Shown here: positions 18,046 through 28,616 of the stretch, in pieces
Numbering within the stretch: position 1 is the stretch's first letter
Layout of the letters: each line of letters begins with the position of its first letter
From: Leptospira ellinghausenii
GTDB taxonomy: Bacteria; Spirochaetota; Leptospiria; Leptospirales; Leptospiraceae
DNA: 64,000 bases
NCBI RefSeq assembly: GCF_003114815.1
Contig: NZ_BFAZ01000001.1
Span: forward strand, 1-64,000
Direction: 5' to 3'
The notes under the pieces: model-generated
Database searches by the model: none
What the model saw: only the letters and a program-made list of their open reading frames with translations
Told to the model about the DNA's origin: nothing
Program-made: the position numbers and the translations under genes

Positions 18046-20532
18046 TTACTTTAAGAATTGGATGGATAGTAAAGTTACATCGTCTTCAAAGAGTTTCGAG
18101 TTTTGATGGGAAATTGCTGATTCTAATAGAGAACTAAGTGTATTGTCCCTTTTCCATACTGACTGGTCCTTTAACCATTCAACAAATCCTTTTTCACGGA
18201 ACATCGAATTATCTTTTGAACGAACATCAAAAATTCCATCTGAAAACAAAAAGAGTTTGTCTCCCACTTCATACGGTACTTCAAAATTAGTCCCCTCCCA
18301 TTCAGGTAGAATGGAAAGAGGTTTCCCTTTTCCTAAGAGGGCAGTGATTTGGTTTTGATGGCCAAAATAAATGTCTTCGTGACCTGCTTTTGACCAAATG
18401 AATTTTTTTTCATCGGAATCAATTACCACGGCAACTGCAGTGATGAATAATCCTGCCGTATTTCCAAATAATATTGAATTCAATTGGGACAAACATTCGG
18501 CAGGGTTTTCTTTGTTGGTAATGGGAAGTTGTAAACTAAAATGCAATAGGGTAGAAATCATTCCTGCAGAGAAACCATGCCCTGAAACATCTGCTAATAG
18601 AACAAAAGTTTTACCATCTTCTAATGTTTGGATACAATAGTAATCACCTGCAATCCCATCACTTGGCAAAAATTCTAATTTAACATCGATTTTGTTTTGG
18701 TCAAAATTTGGTTCTAGTAATAATCTTTTTTGAATTCTGACTCCACGCGTTAATTCTTCTTGTAAGTAAAATTCTTTTTGTTTTAATCGTAAGGCATTTC
18801 GAATCACACTTAATAATTCTGATTCTAAAAAAGGTTTTGAAAGGTATAAGTCAGCACCTTCACTGTGTAATTCCTTTCTCGTTGTTACATCTGCTTTGGC
18901 TGTTAATAAGATGACGGGTAATGAATGGAATTGTTCTTTTTTTCGAATTTCTTTTATTAGATCAAGGCCGCTGAGTTTTGGCATCATAAGGTCTGTGATC
19001 ACTAGGTCTGGATTCTCGGATAGAATCGTTGTTAAACCTTCTTCCCCATCTTTTGCAACAAGGACATGGTAACCAGCTCTCGTGAGGATTGAACCTAAAT
19101 ACGATCGTAGGTCTGGATTGTCTTCAACAACGAGAAGTTTAACAAAACGTTTGTGAGGTTGTTTTTCTGCTTCGAAAATAAGTGATTTAGATTCTTCAGG
19201 AATGTATTCATGTTGGAAAAGATGAAATTGTTTTTCTTTCCAACTTGAGATGCCTGCTGTTTTTACATTCTTTATAATGGGCAATGAAAAATAAAAATGA
19301 GATCCCTTTCCGATTTCACTTTCAACTCCTACTTTGCCTCCATGTAGTTCCACTAATTCTTTTACAAGTGCTAAACCAAGTCCTGTGCCTTCTTGTTCTC
19401 TGGTAAGTGATGCTTCACTGATTCCAAATCGGGAAAATAGGCGTTTCATTTGATCTTCATTCATGCCAATTCCAGTGTCGTATACAGAGACAATCACCTC
19501 TCCATCATTCTCTTTTGTTTGTAATTTGATTGTTCCACCTGATTCGGTAAATTTGATCGCATTTGATAGATAATTAAAAATACACTTATCTAGTTGTTCA
19601 GGATCAGCGGCAACGATTGGATCATTCTCTTCTAAAACCAGTTCAAAGTTTATGTTCTTTCTTTTGACATAAGCATTAAAATTTTCTGATACCAATGATA
19701 AAAATTCACCAAGTAGTATGGGTGATGTTTTGATTTCCATCTTCCCTGAAGTGATTTTTTGGAGGTCGAGTAGTTGGTTCACCAATCGAGTTAATCTTCT
19801 TCCTTGGTTGGCTATGATTTTGACTTCCTGCGGATTTAATCCTTCCTCACGTGTTAATGCGGATTCAGAGGGTCCAGAAATTAAAGTGAGAGGTGTTCTT
19901 AACTCGTGTGAGATGTTTTGGAAAAAAGCAGTTTGTGCTTTATTTTCTCTCTCTAACGAATCTTCGGCGATATTTGCAGCTAAGGTAAAATAATAAGCAA
20001 AACCTGCATGGAATAATGTGGAAAAGACTATATTGGATACATTGATAAGTGTGAGAAAATTTGTACTCCATACATAAATGGGAGGATAATTCAACGAATA
20101 ATAATAGGTGGATGCAAATAAGAGACACCCGATCACAATACTTCCAAATTTAAGAATGTTTTTTCCTGGAGGCAAAAGGAAAATTCCTGTTGCAAATAAC
20201 ATCATGTAGTATTGGTATCCAGCTCCCCATCCAAAAAAATAAGTAGCTGTTAGTGCATGCAAAAACACTTCTGAAAAACATAAATACAAGGAAGTGAATA
20301 GGTATTTTTTTCGATTGATCCAAATTGTAAATGCAAACCAGAATACACTTCCAATGTTAAAGATTGCCATCTCCAAAGCACCAACGAGAAGGAAAAAAAA
20401 TACAAAAGTAAAATGGATAAGACCTGCTAAAACATAAATTGAGTTTGTTGCTACGTAGTATCTTTGGTATCGCAATTCGACTCCATCTGGTGCTTGGAAT
20501 AGTGAGCGAACAAAGGTTAAAATCTGGATCAT
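18046..20532 (-). CDS. Membrane histidine kinase-receiver-PP2C (SpoIIE) fusion
   Basis: An 828-residue multidomain sensor. Residues about 15-195 hold six or seven transmembrane helices. HisKA: H-box FFQNISHELRTPLTLIS near 205. HATPase: N-box YLSNAIKFTESGG, G1 YDTGIGMNED, G2 EGTGLGLALVKEL. Receiver, about 465-585: VVEDNPDLRSYL, Asp in VITDLMMPKLSG, Lys in LSKPFLESE. The last 220 residues are a SpoIIE/PP2C phosphatase with metal sites GIAGDYYCI and LADVSGHGFSAGM and LFSDGIFD. So a phosphorelay on the receiver likely controls a Ser/Thr phosphatase, which in other bacteria acts on an anti-anti-sigma protein. No STAS or anti-sigma gene is adjacent. It is a one-gene unit. Confidence 0.93.
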   Translation of the reverse strand: MIQILTFVRSLFQAPDGVELRYQRYYVATNSIYVLAGLIHFTFVFFFLLVGALEMAIFNIGSVFWFAFTIWINRKKYLFTSLYLCFSEVFLHALTATYFFGWGAGYQYYMMLFATGIFLLPPGKNILKFGSIVIGCLLFASTYYYSLNYPPIYVWSTNFLTLINVSNIVFSTLFHAGFAYYFTLAANIAEDSLERENKAQTAFFQNISHELRTPLTLISGPSESALTREEGLNPQEVKIIANQGRRLTRLVNQLLDLQKITSGKMEIKTSPILLGEFLSLVSENFNAYVKRKNINFELVLEENDPIVAADPEQLDKCIFNYLSNAIKFTESGGTIKLQTKENDGEVIVSVYDTGIGMNEDQMKRLFSRFGISEASLTREQEGTGLGLALVKELVELHGGKVGVESEIGKGSHFYFSLPIIKNVKTAGISSWKEKQFHLFQHEYIPEESKSLIFEAEKQPHKRFVKLLVVEDNPDLRSYLGSILTRAGYHVLVAKDGEEGLTTILSENPDLVITDLMMPKLSGLDLIKEIRKKEQFHSLPVILLTAKADVTTRKELHSEGADLYLSKPFLESELLSVIRNALRLKQKEFYLQEELTRGVRIQKRLLLEPNFDQNKIDVKLEFLPSDGIAGDYYCIQTLEDGKTFVLLADVSGHGFSAGMISTLLHFSLQLPITNKENPAECLSQLNSILFGNTAGLFITAVAVVIDSDEKKFIWSKAGHEDIYFGHQNQITALLGKGKPLSILPEWEGTNFEVPYEVGDKLFLFSDGIFDVRSKDNSMFREKGFVEWLKDQSVWKRDNTLSSLLESAISHQNSKLFEDDVTLLSIQFLK

Positions 20533-20802
20533 GTTGGGAAAAATGAATCAGATTGAGTTCGGAAAGTCAAGAATTCCCTCTGATGTTTTAAGAGAAAGGA
20601 GTGAAGCTAGGAATTCGATAAATAATTTAGATTGGGTGCGTCCACCAAATTCAAACCGATCCCATCTTTGTGGTTACACGAACCGGGAGAAACTATTTTC
20701 GCATATGTCCTAAAAATTCCGATTTTGATCCGATTATTTTTAACTTTAATTAAAAATTGTACTCGTTAGGAAACTCTTGAAATTTTAGTCGTAGTATAGG
20801 AT

Positions 20803-22491
20803 ATGCAAACGAGACTCAAAATATACTTCCTTCTTAGTTTTTTAGCGTTCGGAATATTATGTTCCCTTGGTACTTTTTTATCATTGCATTTGATGCAGAA
20901 TTTTGAGGATCAATTTCTAATCCAAATTGGATTTACGCTTTTAATTATAACGCCTATTAGTTTTGGAATTGGGATTGTTTTTGGAAATTGGATCACATCC
21001 ATTTTTATGAAACTGGAATCTGCTTTTAAAGAAGTTGGTTTGGGAAATTTAGGAATCCAAATTCAGTATAAAAAAAATGATATTTTTAAAGATTTTTATC
21101 ATAGTTTTCATCGGATGATTTTAGCACAAAGTGAACTAATCCAACACATCAAATCTTCTGCATCAACTCTGTCGAATGAATCACTTGAGATGAAAAAAAT
21201 TACGAGTGAGTTTGCATTGAATTTGCAATCCCAATCGGCAGCAACAGAAGAGGTGTCCGCATCTATTGAGGAAATTTCTGGTGTTGCAACATCCATTTCT
21301 AATATTGCAAATGAAAATAAAGAAAGTATGTCTGATCTGAAAGAGAAAGTTGAATCACTTTCTACGGCCATTGATGAAACTGCTGACACAGTAAATGAAA
21401 CTTTGAATTCCATCCAAGTGATCATTGAAAAAGCAGAATCAGGAAAAACTTCATTGAAGCTGATGAACGATGCAATGGAAAATCTTACATCGAGTTCTAC
21501 TGAAATTTCTCGTACCGTTGAGATCATCAATAAAATTAGTGAACAAGTGAATATGTTGGCACTAAATGCCTCCATTGAGGCAGCAAGAGCTGGGGATGCA
21601 GGAAGAGGATTTGCTGTTGTTGCTGATGAAGTTTCTAAATTAGCAGAAAGAACTGCAAATGCAGTGAAGAGTATAGATCATTTAATTAAAAAAAACCAAC
21701 GGGATGTTGAGTTAGGCAGAGAAAGAATTGATTCCACTACTTCAGAAATCCAATCCATCATTGGTACCATTGATGTTATTTCTAGTCATATTGAAGAAGT
21801 AAAGAATGCAATCATATCTCAAAAGAATGTAGAAGGTAAGCTGTTTACTTTAGCTCAATTTGTTAAAGAAAGATCTGATGAAATTAAAAATGCTGTCAAT
21901 GAACATAAAACAGCAACGAACGAAGTAATGGTATCTGTATCTTCCATTAGCGAAATCTCATTTAAAAATTCCGAACAAAGTGAATTTTTAGCTGATAACC
22001 TAAATCAATTTAGCAGTGCCACAGAGAAATTGATTTCTATGGTGAATCTTTTTAAAACCAACGTGACTGTTTCTCATCAGAAGGATTTTGTTAGGGATCC
22101 AAAAACTCATAGGATTGAATATTCATCTGAAATTGGAGACATTTACTATGTTCCTAATCATCATTTAATTGAAGTTGTTTGGAAACCAAATTACTCTGAT
22201 GAAGGATACAAATCCATTCTCTTAAAAGCTTTGGATATCATTGAAAAATGGAAGATTTCAAAGTGGTTGGCAGACACAAGACAAATCGGTTTGGTTTCAA
22301 AATCAGGACAAGATTGGGTCAACCTGGAATGGTTTCCGAAAGCAAGTAATTCTACACTTCGTAAAATGGCTGTTGTTTTGCCTGAATCAGCCCTGTCTGC
22401 CATTTCCATTGAAGACACCACATTAAAAACTGGACTCGTGGAAATGAAATCGGTTCCCAATATGGAAGCGGCTTGGAAATGGTTGGCTTAG
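20803..22491 (+). CDS. Methyl-accepting chemotaxis protein with extra C-terminal domain
   Basis: A 562-residue receptor with two N-terminal helices (about 6-28 and 40-65) separated by only a dozen residues, so no periplasmic sensor domain. A HAMP-like stretch follows ([19 protein letters not shown]). The long signalling coiled coil runs from about 120 to 410 with the conserved tip [20 protein letters not shown] and [15 protein letters not shown]. Residues about 430-562 are an additional alpha/beta domain ([44 protein letters not shown]) resembling the SpoIIAA/STAS-like fold of small bacterial sensor-type proteins. This tail replaces the usual CheR-docking pentapeptide. It is alone, without che genes nearby, and ends four bases into the converging lipoprotein gene. 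Confidence 0.9.
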   Translation: MQTRLKIYFLLSFLAFGILCSLGTFLSLHLMQNFEDQFLIQIGFTLLIITPISFGIGIVFGNWITSIFMKLESAFKEVGLGNLGIQIQYKKNDIFKDFYHSFHRMILAQSELIQHIKSSASTLSNESLEMKKITSEFALNLQSQSAATEEVSASIEEISGVATSISNIANENKESMSDLKEKVESLSTAIDETADTVNETLNSIQVIIEKAESGKTSLKLMNDAMENLTSSSTEISRTVEIINKISEQVNMLALNASIEAARAGDAGRGFAVVADEVSKLAERTANAVKSIDHLIKKNQRDVELGRERIDSTTSEIQSIIGTIDVISSHIEEVKNAIISQKNVEGKLFTLAQFVKERSDEIKNAVNEHKTATNEVMVSVSSISEISFKNSEQSEFLADNLNQFSSATEKLISMVNLFKTNVTVSHQKDFVRDPKTHRIEYSSEIGDIYYVPNHHLIEVVWKPNYSDEGYKSILLKALDIIEKWKISKWLADTRQIGLVSKSGQDWVNLEWFPKASNSTLRKMAVVLPESALSAISIEDTTLKTGLVEMKSVPNMEAAWKWLA

Positions 22492-24830
22492 TATAAAAAA
22501 GCAGAGTCTTTGTCTAATTTGACAAGACCTGCCCTATAACGTTTGTTTGGATTCGTAATGTTCCCAAAAACATAAATTGAGTTCCCATTCGAAATCACTT
22601 TTCTTACAGTTGATCCTGCTTGGAATTTTGGATCCCAACTATTCAATGTTAAGTCACTTCGATTTAGTGAGAAGATTCCGACTCTTTGTGCACTGGACAC
22701 TGTAGTGATTAAACCACCTAAGTAGATTTTGTTTTCGTTTTGGTCCATCGAACGAACAAATTCGGAAGCAGTAGCCAATGTTCCATTTGTTTGGATAGAA
22801 GTTAAATCAGGAAGTTGGTAGTAGGATAAACCATTCCCTGGATAAGGAGAAGTGGTTTGGTATTGTCCGCTCATAATCAAACGATTATCGGAAACAAATA
22901 TGGAATAAGCCGAAAAATTGGAAGTGAAACTGTCGGTATGCGTTTTTATAAATGTTCCATTGAAACGATTTACTTTTGCCAGGTGTACAGCTGGATTTGA
23001 AAATGTTGTGAATTGACCTGAAGCCAAAAGTTCTTCTTCCCATAATTGTAAAGATCTTACGGTATTATTTGGATTGGGAAGAAAATTGGCATCAAAACCA
23101 CTTTCAATTAAATCAAGTTTAACAATTCGATTCACAGGAATCGAATTGAGAGTTGTAAAATTCCCCGAAGCATAAATTGAATCTTTATAGAAGATCATTG
23201 TTTCTATAGAAGATGCAGGAAAGATTGGATTCCAAGTTAATAAAGTTTTTGTATCTAATTGAAAAGCAGCAGTTGATTGGCGTGTTGTGTTGACAATTGA
23301 CGTAAATTGTCCATGAAGATAGAGCTTATTGTCTACGGCGAGCATTTGAGTCACTATATCATTTGGACTTGGATCCCAATCGGTTGGAGTACCTGTCGCT
23401 AAATCCAATTCTGCGAAATAATTTCTAGTCCTTGTATCAATGGCTCCGAACCCACCTCCCAAAAAGAGAACATTCTCTTTTAGTTTTAAAGCGACACCTT
23501 GGAATTCAAAATTTAAATTAAATAATCTGGGATCAAAAGAAGTGACTTCATCAGTTTCTATATTCAATTGGAAAAAATATTTTCTTACTATGTTTCTAAC
23601 AGATTCGAAAAATCCAAATGCATAGAGTTTGTCATCAACGATAGATAATTTATAAACATTTGCATACACACCATCCAAATTATAATTGGAAGGTTGCAGA
23701 TTTCCTGATAAGTCTACTTTGAAAATTCCAATTCTTGGTGTTGATATTTCACCAGCTACGAATAATTGGTCTTTGTAAATTGCGAGGTCAAATACTGCAT
23801 TTCCTGAAATTAATAAACTACTAAAAGAGGATGTTACTGTGTTGTTAGTTAAGTCAATTGCTGCGAGTTTTGATCGTGTTACAGTACCTGCATTAAGAGA
23901 AGAAAATACTCCACCCACATATAAAGTTCTATCTTTTAATAACAAAGTATTCACCGAACCGTTTGTATCTACGATTGGATAAAATGTGTTTCCGTTATCT
24001 TTATGAAGTTTACCTAAATTTCCTGCTCCATTTCCATTAACAGCTGTAAAACTTCCTCCTATATAAATATAAGTTCCGTCAGTAACCAGTGATTTTACAT
24101 CAGTTCCTGAAACATTTGGTGCCCAGGAATCGATTACCCCGGTAGTTGAATTGATGGAAGCAATATGTTCTCTGTTTGTTGGAGATGGAAAGTTTGTAAT
24201 CGGTCCATTTGAAGTTTGGAAATCACCCGAGAAGAAGATCCTTCCATCTAAATAAATTAAATCATAAAATATAGAACTCGAAGTATTTAGTCTGGCATCA
24301 AAACGTAAATCTAGTTGGCATTTTTGATTGATTTTTGCTATATTATTTCTTGGAATACCTTGTATGTGTGTGAATTTTCCAAGTATATAGAGGTTACCTT
24401 CTTGGTCTAAAATGGCATGGTTGATCGTTCCAAAAGTGGAACCTACCTCATCAAAAACATCAAGTTGAGAGCAATACGTGGAAGCAATAGGGATACTGGA
24501 ATCACTCCATATAAAGGCACCACCACCAGTAGTTGCAGCGATTTGGTCAAAGAGACCACCAATGTAAATTTTCCCTTTTGAGATAGTGGCTGTTACAACT
24601 TCTGCTGGGCTACCTGTAGTAAACACACCATAACTTACAAAATTTGGTTCATTCCTGTCGATATAAGGAACACAACTTGGAGAACGATCATTCGCTACAT
24701 TTTTGATGAGTAAGAATTTTAAATAAGATTTGGAACTAGGATCACATGCATTATTTAATTCAGAAACTTTACATCCAATGGCTAAACTAAAGATAACAAA
24801 GAAAAAAGTAAAACGAGAGTAAAAATGCAT
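22488..24830 (-). CDS. Beta-propeller lipoprotein, 780 aa
   Basis: Begins [20 protein letters not shown], a lipoprotein signal with Cys20. The mature region is a long series of about 50-residue repeats built on IYIGGxFT-type strands followed by xxxVNRIAKLD-type ones (for example [80 protein letters not shown]), typical of DUF5122/delta-60 beta-propeller proteins. Two propellers could form from roughly 13-14 repeats. Such proteins are likely displayed at the surface; no enzyme motif is visible. Its stop overlaps the converging receptor gene's stop by four bases. No terminator hairpin separates the pair. Confidence 0.85.
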   Translation of the reverse strand: MHFYSRFTFFFVIFSLAIGCKVSELNNACDPSSKSYLKFLLIKNVANDRSPSCVPYIDRNEPNFVSYGVFTTGSPAEVVTATISKGKIYIGGLFDQIAATTGGGAFIWSDSSIPIASTYCSQLDVFDEVGSTFGTINHAILDQEGNLYILGKFTHIQGIPRNNIAKINQKCQLDLRFDARLNTSSSIFYDLIYLDGRIFFSGDFQTSNGPITNFPSPTNREHIASINSTTGVIDSWAPNVSGTDVKSLVTDGTYIYIGGSFTAVNGNGAGNLGKLHKDNGNTFYPIVDTNGSVNTLLLKDRTLYVGGVFSSLNAGTVTRSKLAAIDLTNNTVTSSFSSLLISGNAVFDLAIYKDQLFVAGEISTPRIGIFKVDLSGNLQPSNYNLDGVYANVYKLSIVDDKLYAFGFFESVRNIVRKYFFQLNIETDEVTSFDPRLFNLNFEFQGVALKLKENVLFLGGGFGAIDTRTRNYFAELDLATGTPTDWDPSPNDIVTQMLAVDNKLYLHGQFTSIVNTTRQSTAAFQLDTKTLLTWNPIFPASSIETMIFYKDSIYASGNFTTLNSIPVNRIVKLDLIESGFDANFLPNPNNTVRSLQLWEEELLASGQFTTFSNPAVHLAKVNRFNGTFIKTHTDSFTSNFSAYSIFVSDNRLIMSGQYQTTSPYPGNGLSYYQLPDLTSIQTNGTLATASEFVRSMDQNENKIYLGGLITTVSSAQRVGIFSLNRSDLTLNSWDPKFQAGSTVRKVISNGNSIYVFGNITNPNKRYRAGLVKLDKDSAFLY

Positions 24831-24966
24831 TTAACCACAGGTTAGACACTATTCATTTTTCGCGAGTAAAATAAATAATAAGGTAGCTCTTGCAATTTTA
24901 AATACTACAACAGATTAAAACTTATCCGAATATTTAAACTTCAATTTAAATTGTAATGAATTTTAC

Positions 24967-24995
24967 TTGTCAATCAATTCGTATTACATTAGATT
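24967..24995 (+). promoter_or_regulatory. Candidate sigma-70 promoter for the PEGA lipoprotein
   Basis: TTGTCA (24967-24972) and TAGATT (24990-24995) are spaced by 17 bases and match the consensus in 5/6 and 4/6 positions. Transcription would start near 25002, the ATG itself, so the message may be leaderless. Prediction only. Confidence 0.3.
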
Positions 24996-25001
24996 ATCGA
25001 A

Positions 25002-25913
25002 ATGAAAATCAAATTCAATTTCCTAACATATGTTTTGTTTTTAACCTTTTTAGTATTTAACATTACATGTGGTACAATGAGTGCGAGAAAAGATGGCTTA
25101 CAAAGTATTTTTATCAAAGCTCCTGCAGACAGTCATATTTATTTGAATGGTGAAAAAATTGGGGAAACCTTTGCAGCTAGTCTCATTGATTCGCCAGCAA
25201 AAGATCCAAATAAAAATTATAAACTAAGAATTGAAAAAGATGGATACGAACCAAAGGAAATTGAGGTTAAAAAAGAAATTCATTCCCTCTTTGGATGGAA
25301 TTTGATTTTTTTGGTAGGTGCTCCCATAGGATTTGTTGTCGATTATTTTACGGGAGAATACCAAAATTACAGTCGTTGGACAGTCGTTGACCTAGACCAA
25401 AAGTCAAATTTCAAAGTTGATCTTACATCAGAAACAAACCGTAATTATATCCAAAAGAGAGATGCTGATAAGGAATTACTAGTCGATGTTAGGTTTGCTA
25501 ATATGACGAGCCACACGCTTGAAAAATTAGATGAATCTGGGAAACCGTTGCCAAAATCAAAAGATGGAAATGACAAAAACCTCTTTATGTATCCTTTCCA
25601 AGAAAAATTATCGAAAGGATCGTATCTGATAAAAGGTGACTTTGCGAAAAAAGAATTTGATATGTCATATCGATCGAGTACGACAACAAAGGCTCGCAAA
25701 TCAGGAGAGAAGTTGATCCAGATTCCTGGTGGTGGAGTGGGGGTCGTTTGTGGGACTATGGACTTAGTCACATATAAGTCTTCTTTCCAATGGATCCATA
25801 TCCCTGAATTTATTTCGAGTAAACTTGCTGAATCCAAAGATGTACAAAAATTTTATCTTGCGAGCCACTGTGACCAGATATTTAACTTAAAAGAATTTCT
25901 AAGCCAAATTTAA
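25002..25913 (+). CDS. PEGA-domain lipoprotein
   Basis: Starts MKIKFNFLTYVLFLTFLVFN followed by ITC, lipobox Cys23. Residues about 35-95 are a PEGA-like module (IKAPADSHIYLNGEKIGET ... YKLRIEKDGYEP), the beta-rich fold often found in surface-layer or envelope proteins. A hydrophobic stretch near 100-120 (WNLIFLVGAPIGFVVDYFTG) may be a membrane segment, which is unusual in a lipoprotein. The rest is unrecognised; it includes a Gly-rich IPGGGVGVVCGTMDL. A TTGTCA box and TAGATT (17-base spacing) sit so near the ATG that transcription may start at or next to the start codon. Function unknown; probably an inner-membrane or periplasmic envelope protein. Confidence 0.78.
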   Translation: MKIKFNFLTYVLFLTFLVFNITCGTMSARKDGLQSIFIKAPADSHIYLNGEKIGETFAASLIDSPAKDPNKNYKLRIEKDGYEPKEIEVKKEIHSLFGWNLIFLVGAPIGFVVDYFTGEYQNYSRWTVVDLDQKSNFKVDLTSETNRNYIQKRDADKELLVDVRFANMTSHTLEKLDESGKPLPKSKDGNDKNLFMYPFQEKLSKGSYLIKGDFAKKEFDMSYRSSTTTKARKSGEKLIQIPGGGVGVVCGTMDLVTYKSSFQWIHIPEFISSKLAESKDVQKFYLASHCDQIFNLKEFLSQI

Positions 25914-25920
25914 ACCTTTG

Positions 25921-25949
25921 TGAGTAAAAGGAATCTCACCTTTTACTCA
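25921..25949 (+). terminator. Terminator after the PEGA lipoprotein
   Basis: TGAGTAAAAGG (25921-25931) pairs perfectly with CCTTTTACTCA (25939-25949); the following AGTTGTATTTT is moderately T-rich. It lies seven bases after the stop codon. Confidence 0.75.
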
Positions 25950-26009
25950 AGTTGTATTTTACAGTTTTTAGGATCGTGTTGAAATTGAGTCAAAAGAGGT
26001 TCTCTTCTC

Positions 26010-26960
26010 ATGAAACAAATCAAAACGGTCCAACAATTCATTCCTTTCCTTTTTTTCATCTTATTTTTTTTAAATTGCCATGTGAGTTCACATAATTACA
26101 AAAACTATCCCATCATTTCCTCTAACCAACCATTTACACTTCCCATCAAACCAAAGATGTATGTAGATTTCCAAACCATTAAGGCAGCTGATTGGGAAGT
26201 GCCACTTGCTGGTTTATTGGATTTAGAGGATCCAAAATCCAAACTTGCCAATCTAAAAGATAGACTAGAACCAATTTCAATTTATTTTTATTTGATCAAA
26301 CACCCAAAACATGGAACCTATATGATCGATTCTGGAGTAGGAGAAAGTTTTACAAAAGGGAAAGACCAAGTTCCAGTCAGTTCCCTTGTTGCCTCTCAAA
26401 TGAATTTTGATAAATTAAAGATCTATGAAACAACAAAAAGTTTTTTAGAAAAAAATAAAATCCAATTAAAAGGAATCTTTTTTACACACTTACACCTGGA
26501 TCATGTTATGGGTGCCAGTGAGTTAGACCGAAACATTCCCTTTTATGTTGGTCCAAGTGAGATGGACCATTCACAATTCATCAATGTTTTTGTACAAGGG
26601 TCTACCAATCGTTTGTTAGGAGAAAATCCGAATTTATTACAGCTTGATTTTGGTGATGTAAATTCTGGATCTTTTGTTTTTGATTTTTTTGGAGACCAAA
26701 GTTTTTTTATCCTCTCTGTTCCGGGACATACACAGGGAAGTTTAGCATTCTTTATCCCTTCTAAGGATGGTGGTCACTTGGTTTTAGGTGACACTTGCCA
26801 TACTCGTTTTGGTTGGTTAGAAAATATAATCCCAGGAACATTTACAACAGACCCAAAATTAAATCGTAAGAGTTTGGATACCTTACGAGGCATTGCAACC
26901 TATCAAAAAACAAAATACATTTACCCAGGCCACCAAGAAAGAATCATTTCCAAAGAATAA
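26010..26960 (+). CDS. Lipoprotein metallo-beta-lactamase-fold hydrolase
   Basis: The 316-residue protein starts MKQIKTVQQFIPFLFFILFF then LNC (Cys23), so it is predicted to be lipid-anchored. The zinc-binding motif of the MBL fold is complete: THLHLDHVMG, VPGHTQGS and LGDTCHTRFGW, with a final conserved His in YPGHQE. The length and motif spacing fit the N-acyl homoserine lactonase/AttM-like branch. The substrate is unknown; an extracytoplasmic ester or lactone hydrolase is likely. ATG 26010 follows AGAGGTT. It is 61 bases downstream of the PEGA gene's terminator, in the same direction as the HExxH gene. Confidence 0.85.
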   Translation: MKQIKTVQQFIPFLFFILFFLNCHVSSHNYKNYPIISSNQPFTLPIKPKMYVDFQTIKAADWEVPLAGLLDLEDPKSKLANLKDRLEPISIYFYLIKHPKHGTYMIDSGVGESFTKGKDQVPVSSLVASQMNFDKLKIYETTKSFLEKNKIQLKGIFFTHLHLDHVMGASELDRNIPFYVGPSEMDHSQFINVFVQGSTNRLLGENPNLLQLDFGDVNSGSFVFDFFGDQSFFILSVPGHTQGSLAFFIPSKDGGHLVLGDTCHTRFGWLENIIPGTFTTDPKLNRKSLDTLRGIATYQKTKYIYPGHQERIISKE

Positions 26961-27026
26961 AAATAAACGATTGATTCTTTTTAAAAATAATAAAGACTCT
27001 ACGTTTTTATTGTCCGAGGTGATTCG

Positions 27027-28616
27027 ATGAACCGAAAGAAGTACTTATTTTTGTTATTTAGTTTTTCTTTTTCCCAATTGTTTGCAGTTGACCAAGTGAC
27101 TTGGAACCAAGCAGACCAATACTTGAAAAAACAAGACTATCTCTCTGCTTTCAAACTATCGGATAAGATAATCCAAACGGATCCAAAAGATAGTTTTGGT
27201 TGGTGGCTTCGATTGGCATCTTCTTCTCAATTGGCGAGTAAAAAAGGTAAATGGCCAGACGAATGTATTAAGAGTGCAAACCAACATGCTTTACTTCTTC
27301 CCGAAGAAGAAGCATCTAGTTTGACAACGGCAGTTTGGTGTCTCAATCACGATGCTCGGTATTCTGAAATGGTTTCCCTCATCCCTAAAGTCATTCCGAA
27401 AGCAAGAGAAAAAATTGGAGATGGCAATTACGGATCGCTGATCAATGTATTAACTGTCGCCTTTATGAAGTTAAATGAGAGAGAAAAGGCAAGGGAATTT
27501 TTATATGAGGGCCTTTCTTCATTATCAGGAAAAGATGCAGCCATGAACACTGGTTATAATGTCGGTGATCTGTTTATCGATTCTGAAATCACAATGGACG
27601 AAAGGGAAAAATGGCATGAACTATTTCAGAATAATCTGTTCAAAGAAAAATTGTCAAACCCACTCATTCCAGCAATCGCTTGGAATACTTCCTTACTCAC
27701 TGATGAATATGTAAAAAAAGGGAAATATAATTACGCATTTGATACCATATCAATGTTATACCCAGATATGGATGCACATGTAACCACTTATTGGAATTTT
27801 TTACGAGACCAGCTCTTCATCAAATACAAGGCCTTACAATTTAGAACAAAAAAGTTGAAAGAAGAACCTCGCCGGAAATTAAAAATGATATTTTTGGTAG
27901 TCCCGCGCACACGTTTTAAAGAACCATTGCCAAATCAATTAAGTTCTTATGGAAATATGGATTCAGATTTATCGGAAAAGGATTTTTCCGATTTATTATT
28001 AAGTTTTATATACTTTCGAGACTCCTTCGAAGAAGTATCGAAGGGAATCCATTGGGATTATGAAGTGATTCGGACCAATTCAGAAATCACTTCCACAAAT
28101 TTTAGGGATGAATCCTTTCGCTTTGTGATGCAACCTTCCATCGAATCCATCCAACCAGCCCTTTCAAAGGAAATCCTTGATCAGATCAAATCAAGTGACG
28201 GTGTGATTGTCGTTTGGCCTGGTGTCAAACAACCCGGTCGAGTTCTCATTACCAATGGTGGAGGCACAGAATGGAACTATGGTACCGATATAGATCCAGA
28301 AGTGAGACTGACCATCCTTTCGGATTCCAATAAAAGGATCGCTAGTGGGAATCATGCCAACCATCCTATTTTCATTTACCATGAATTATTCCATGTATTG
28401 GAATGGGCATACCACAAATCCAATTTCCCTAAAAAAGACCATCCTTACCAAAGGAGAAAAGAGTGGCCTCGAGATTACCAAGGAAATACGGAGTGGGACT
28501 TTTATTCAGAAACATTTAATAAACGTATGATGGTGGAAGACCAAATGGATCGATTATATTGGTTGGGAAGAAAAGAAGGGTTTTACGGAATCAAAGTTAA
28601 AGAAGAAAAAAAATAA
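27027..28616 (+). CDS. Exported protein with TPR-like repeats and HExxH zinc motif
   Basis: A 529-residue protein with an SPase I signal (SFSFSQLFAVDQ). Residues about 25-240 are helical with TPR-like pattern (YLKKQDYLSAFKLSDKIIQT, EKAREFLYEGLSSL). The C-terminal half carries a zincin-type IYHELFHVLEWAYH at about 450-463, with an acidic residue after it (NTEWDFYSETFNKRM) as candidate third ligand. Such an arrangement suggests a secreted or periplasmic metallopeptidase, but I do not recognise the family and the peptidase assignment rests on the motif. ATG has an excellent GAGGTGAT. Just upstream is a metallo-hydrolase gene in the same direction. Confidence 0.7.
   Translation: MNRKKYLFLLFSFSFSQLFAVDQVTWNQADQYLKKQDYLSAFKLSDKIIQTDPKDSFGWWLRLASSSQLASKKGKWPDECIKSANQHALLLPEEEASSLTTAVWCLNHDARYSEMVSLIPKVIPKAREKIGDGNYGSLINVLTVAFMKLNEREKAREFLYEGLSSLSGKDAAMNTGYNVGDLFIDSEITMDEREKWHELFQNNLFKEKLSNPLIPAIAWNTSLLTDEYVKKGKYNYAFDTISMLYPDMDAHVTTYWNFLRDQLFIKYKALQFRTKKLKEEPRRKLKMIFLVVPRTRFKEPLPNQLSSYGNMDSDLSEKDFSDLLLSFIYFRDSFEEVSKGIHWDYEVIRTNSEITSTNFRDESFRFVMQPSIESIQPALSKEILDQIKSSDGVIVVWPGVKQPGRVLITNGGGTEWNYGTDIDPEVRLTILSDSNKRIASGNHANHPIFIYHELFHVLEWAYHKSNFPKKDHPYQRRKEWPRDYQGNTEWDFYSETFNKRMMVEDQMDRLYWLGRKEGFYGIKVKEEKK

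Noticed and set aside
20531..20713. 60-codon frame upstream of the chemotaxis receptor
   Set aside because: Overlaps the divergent kinase start, has no convincing ribosome site and no protein-like pattern.
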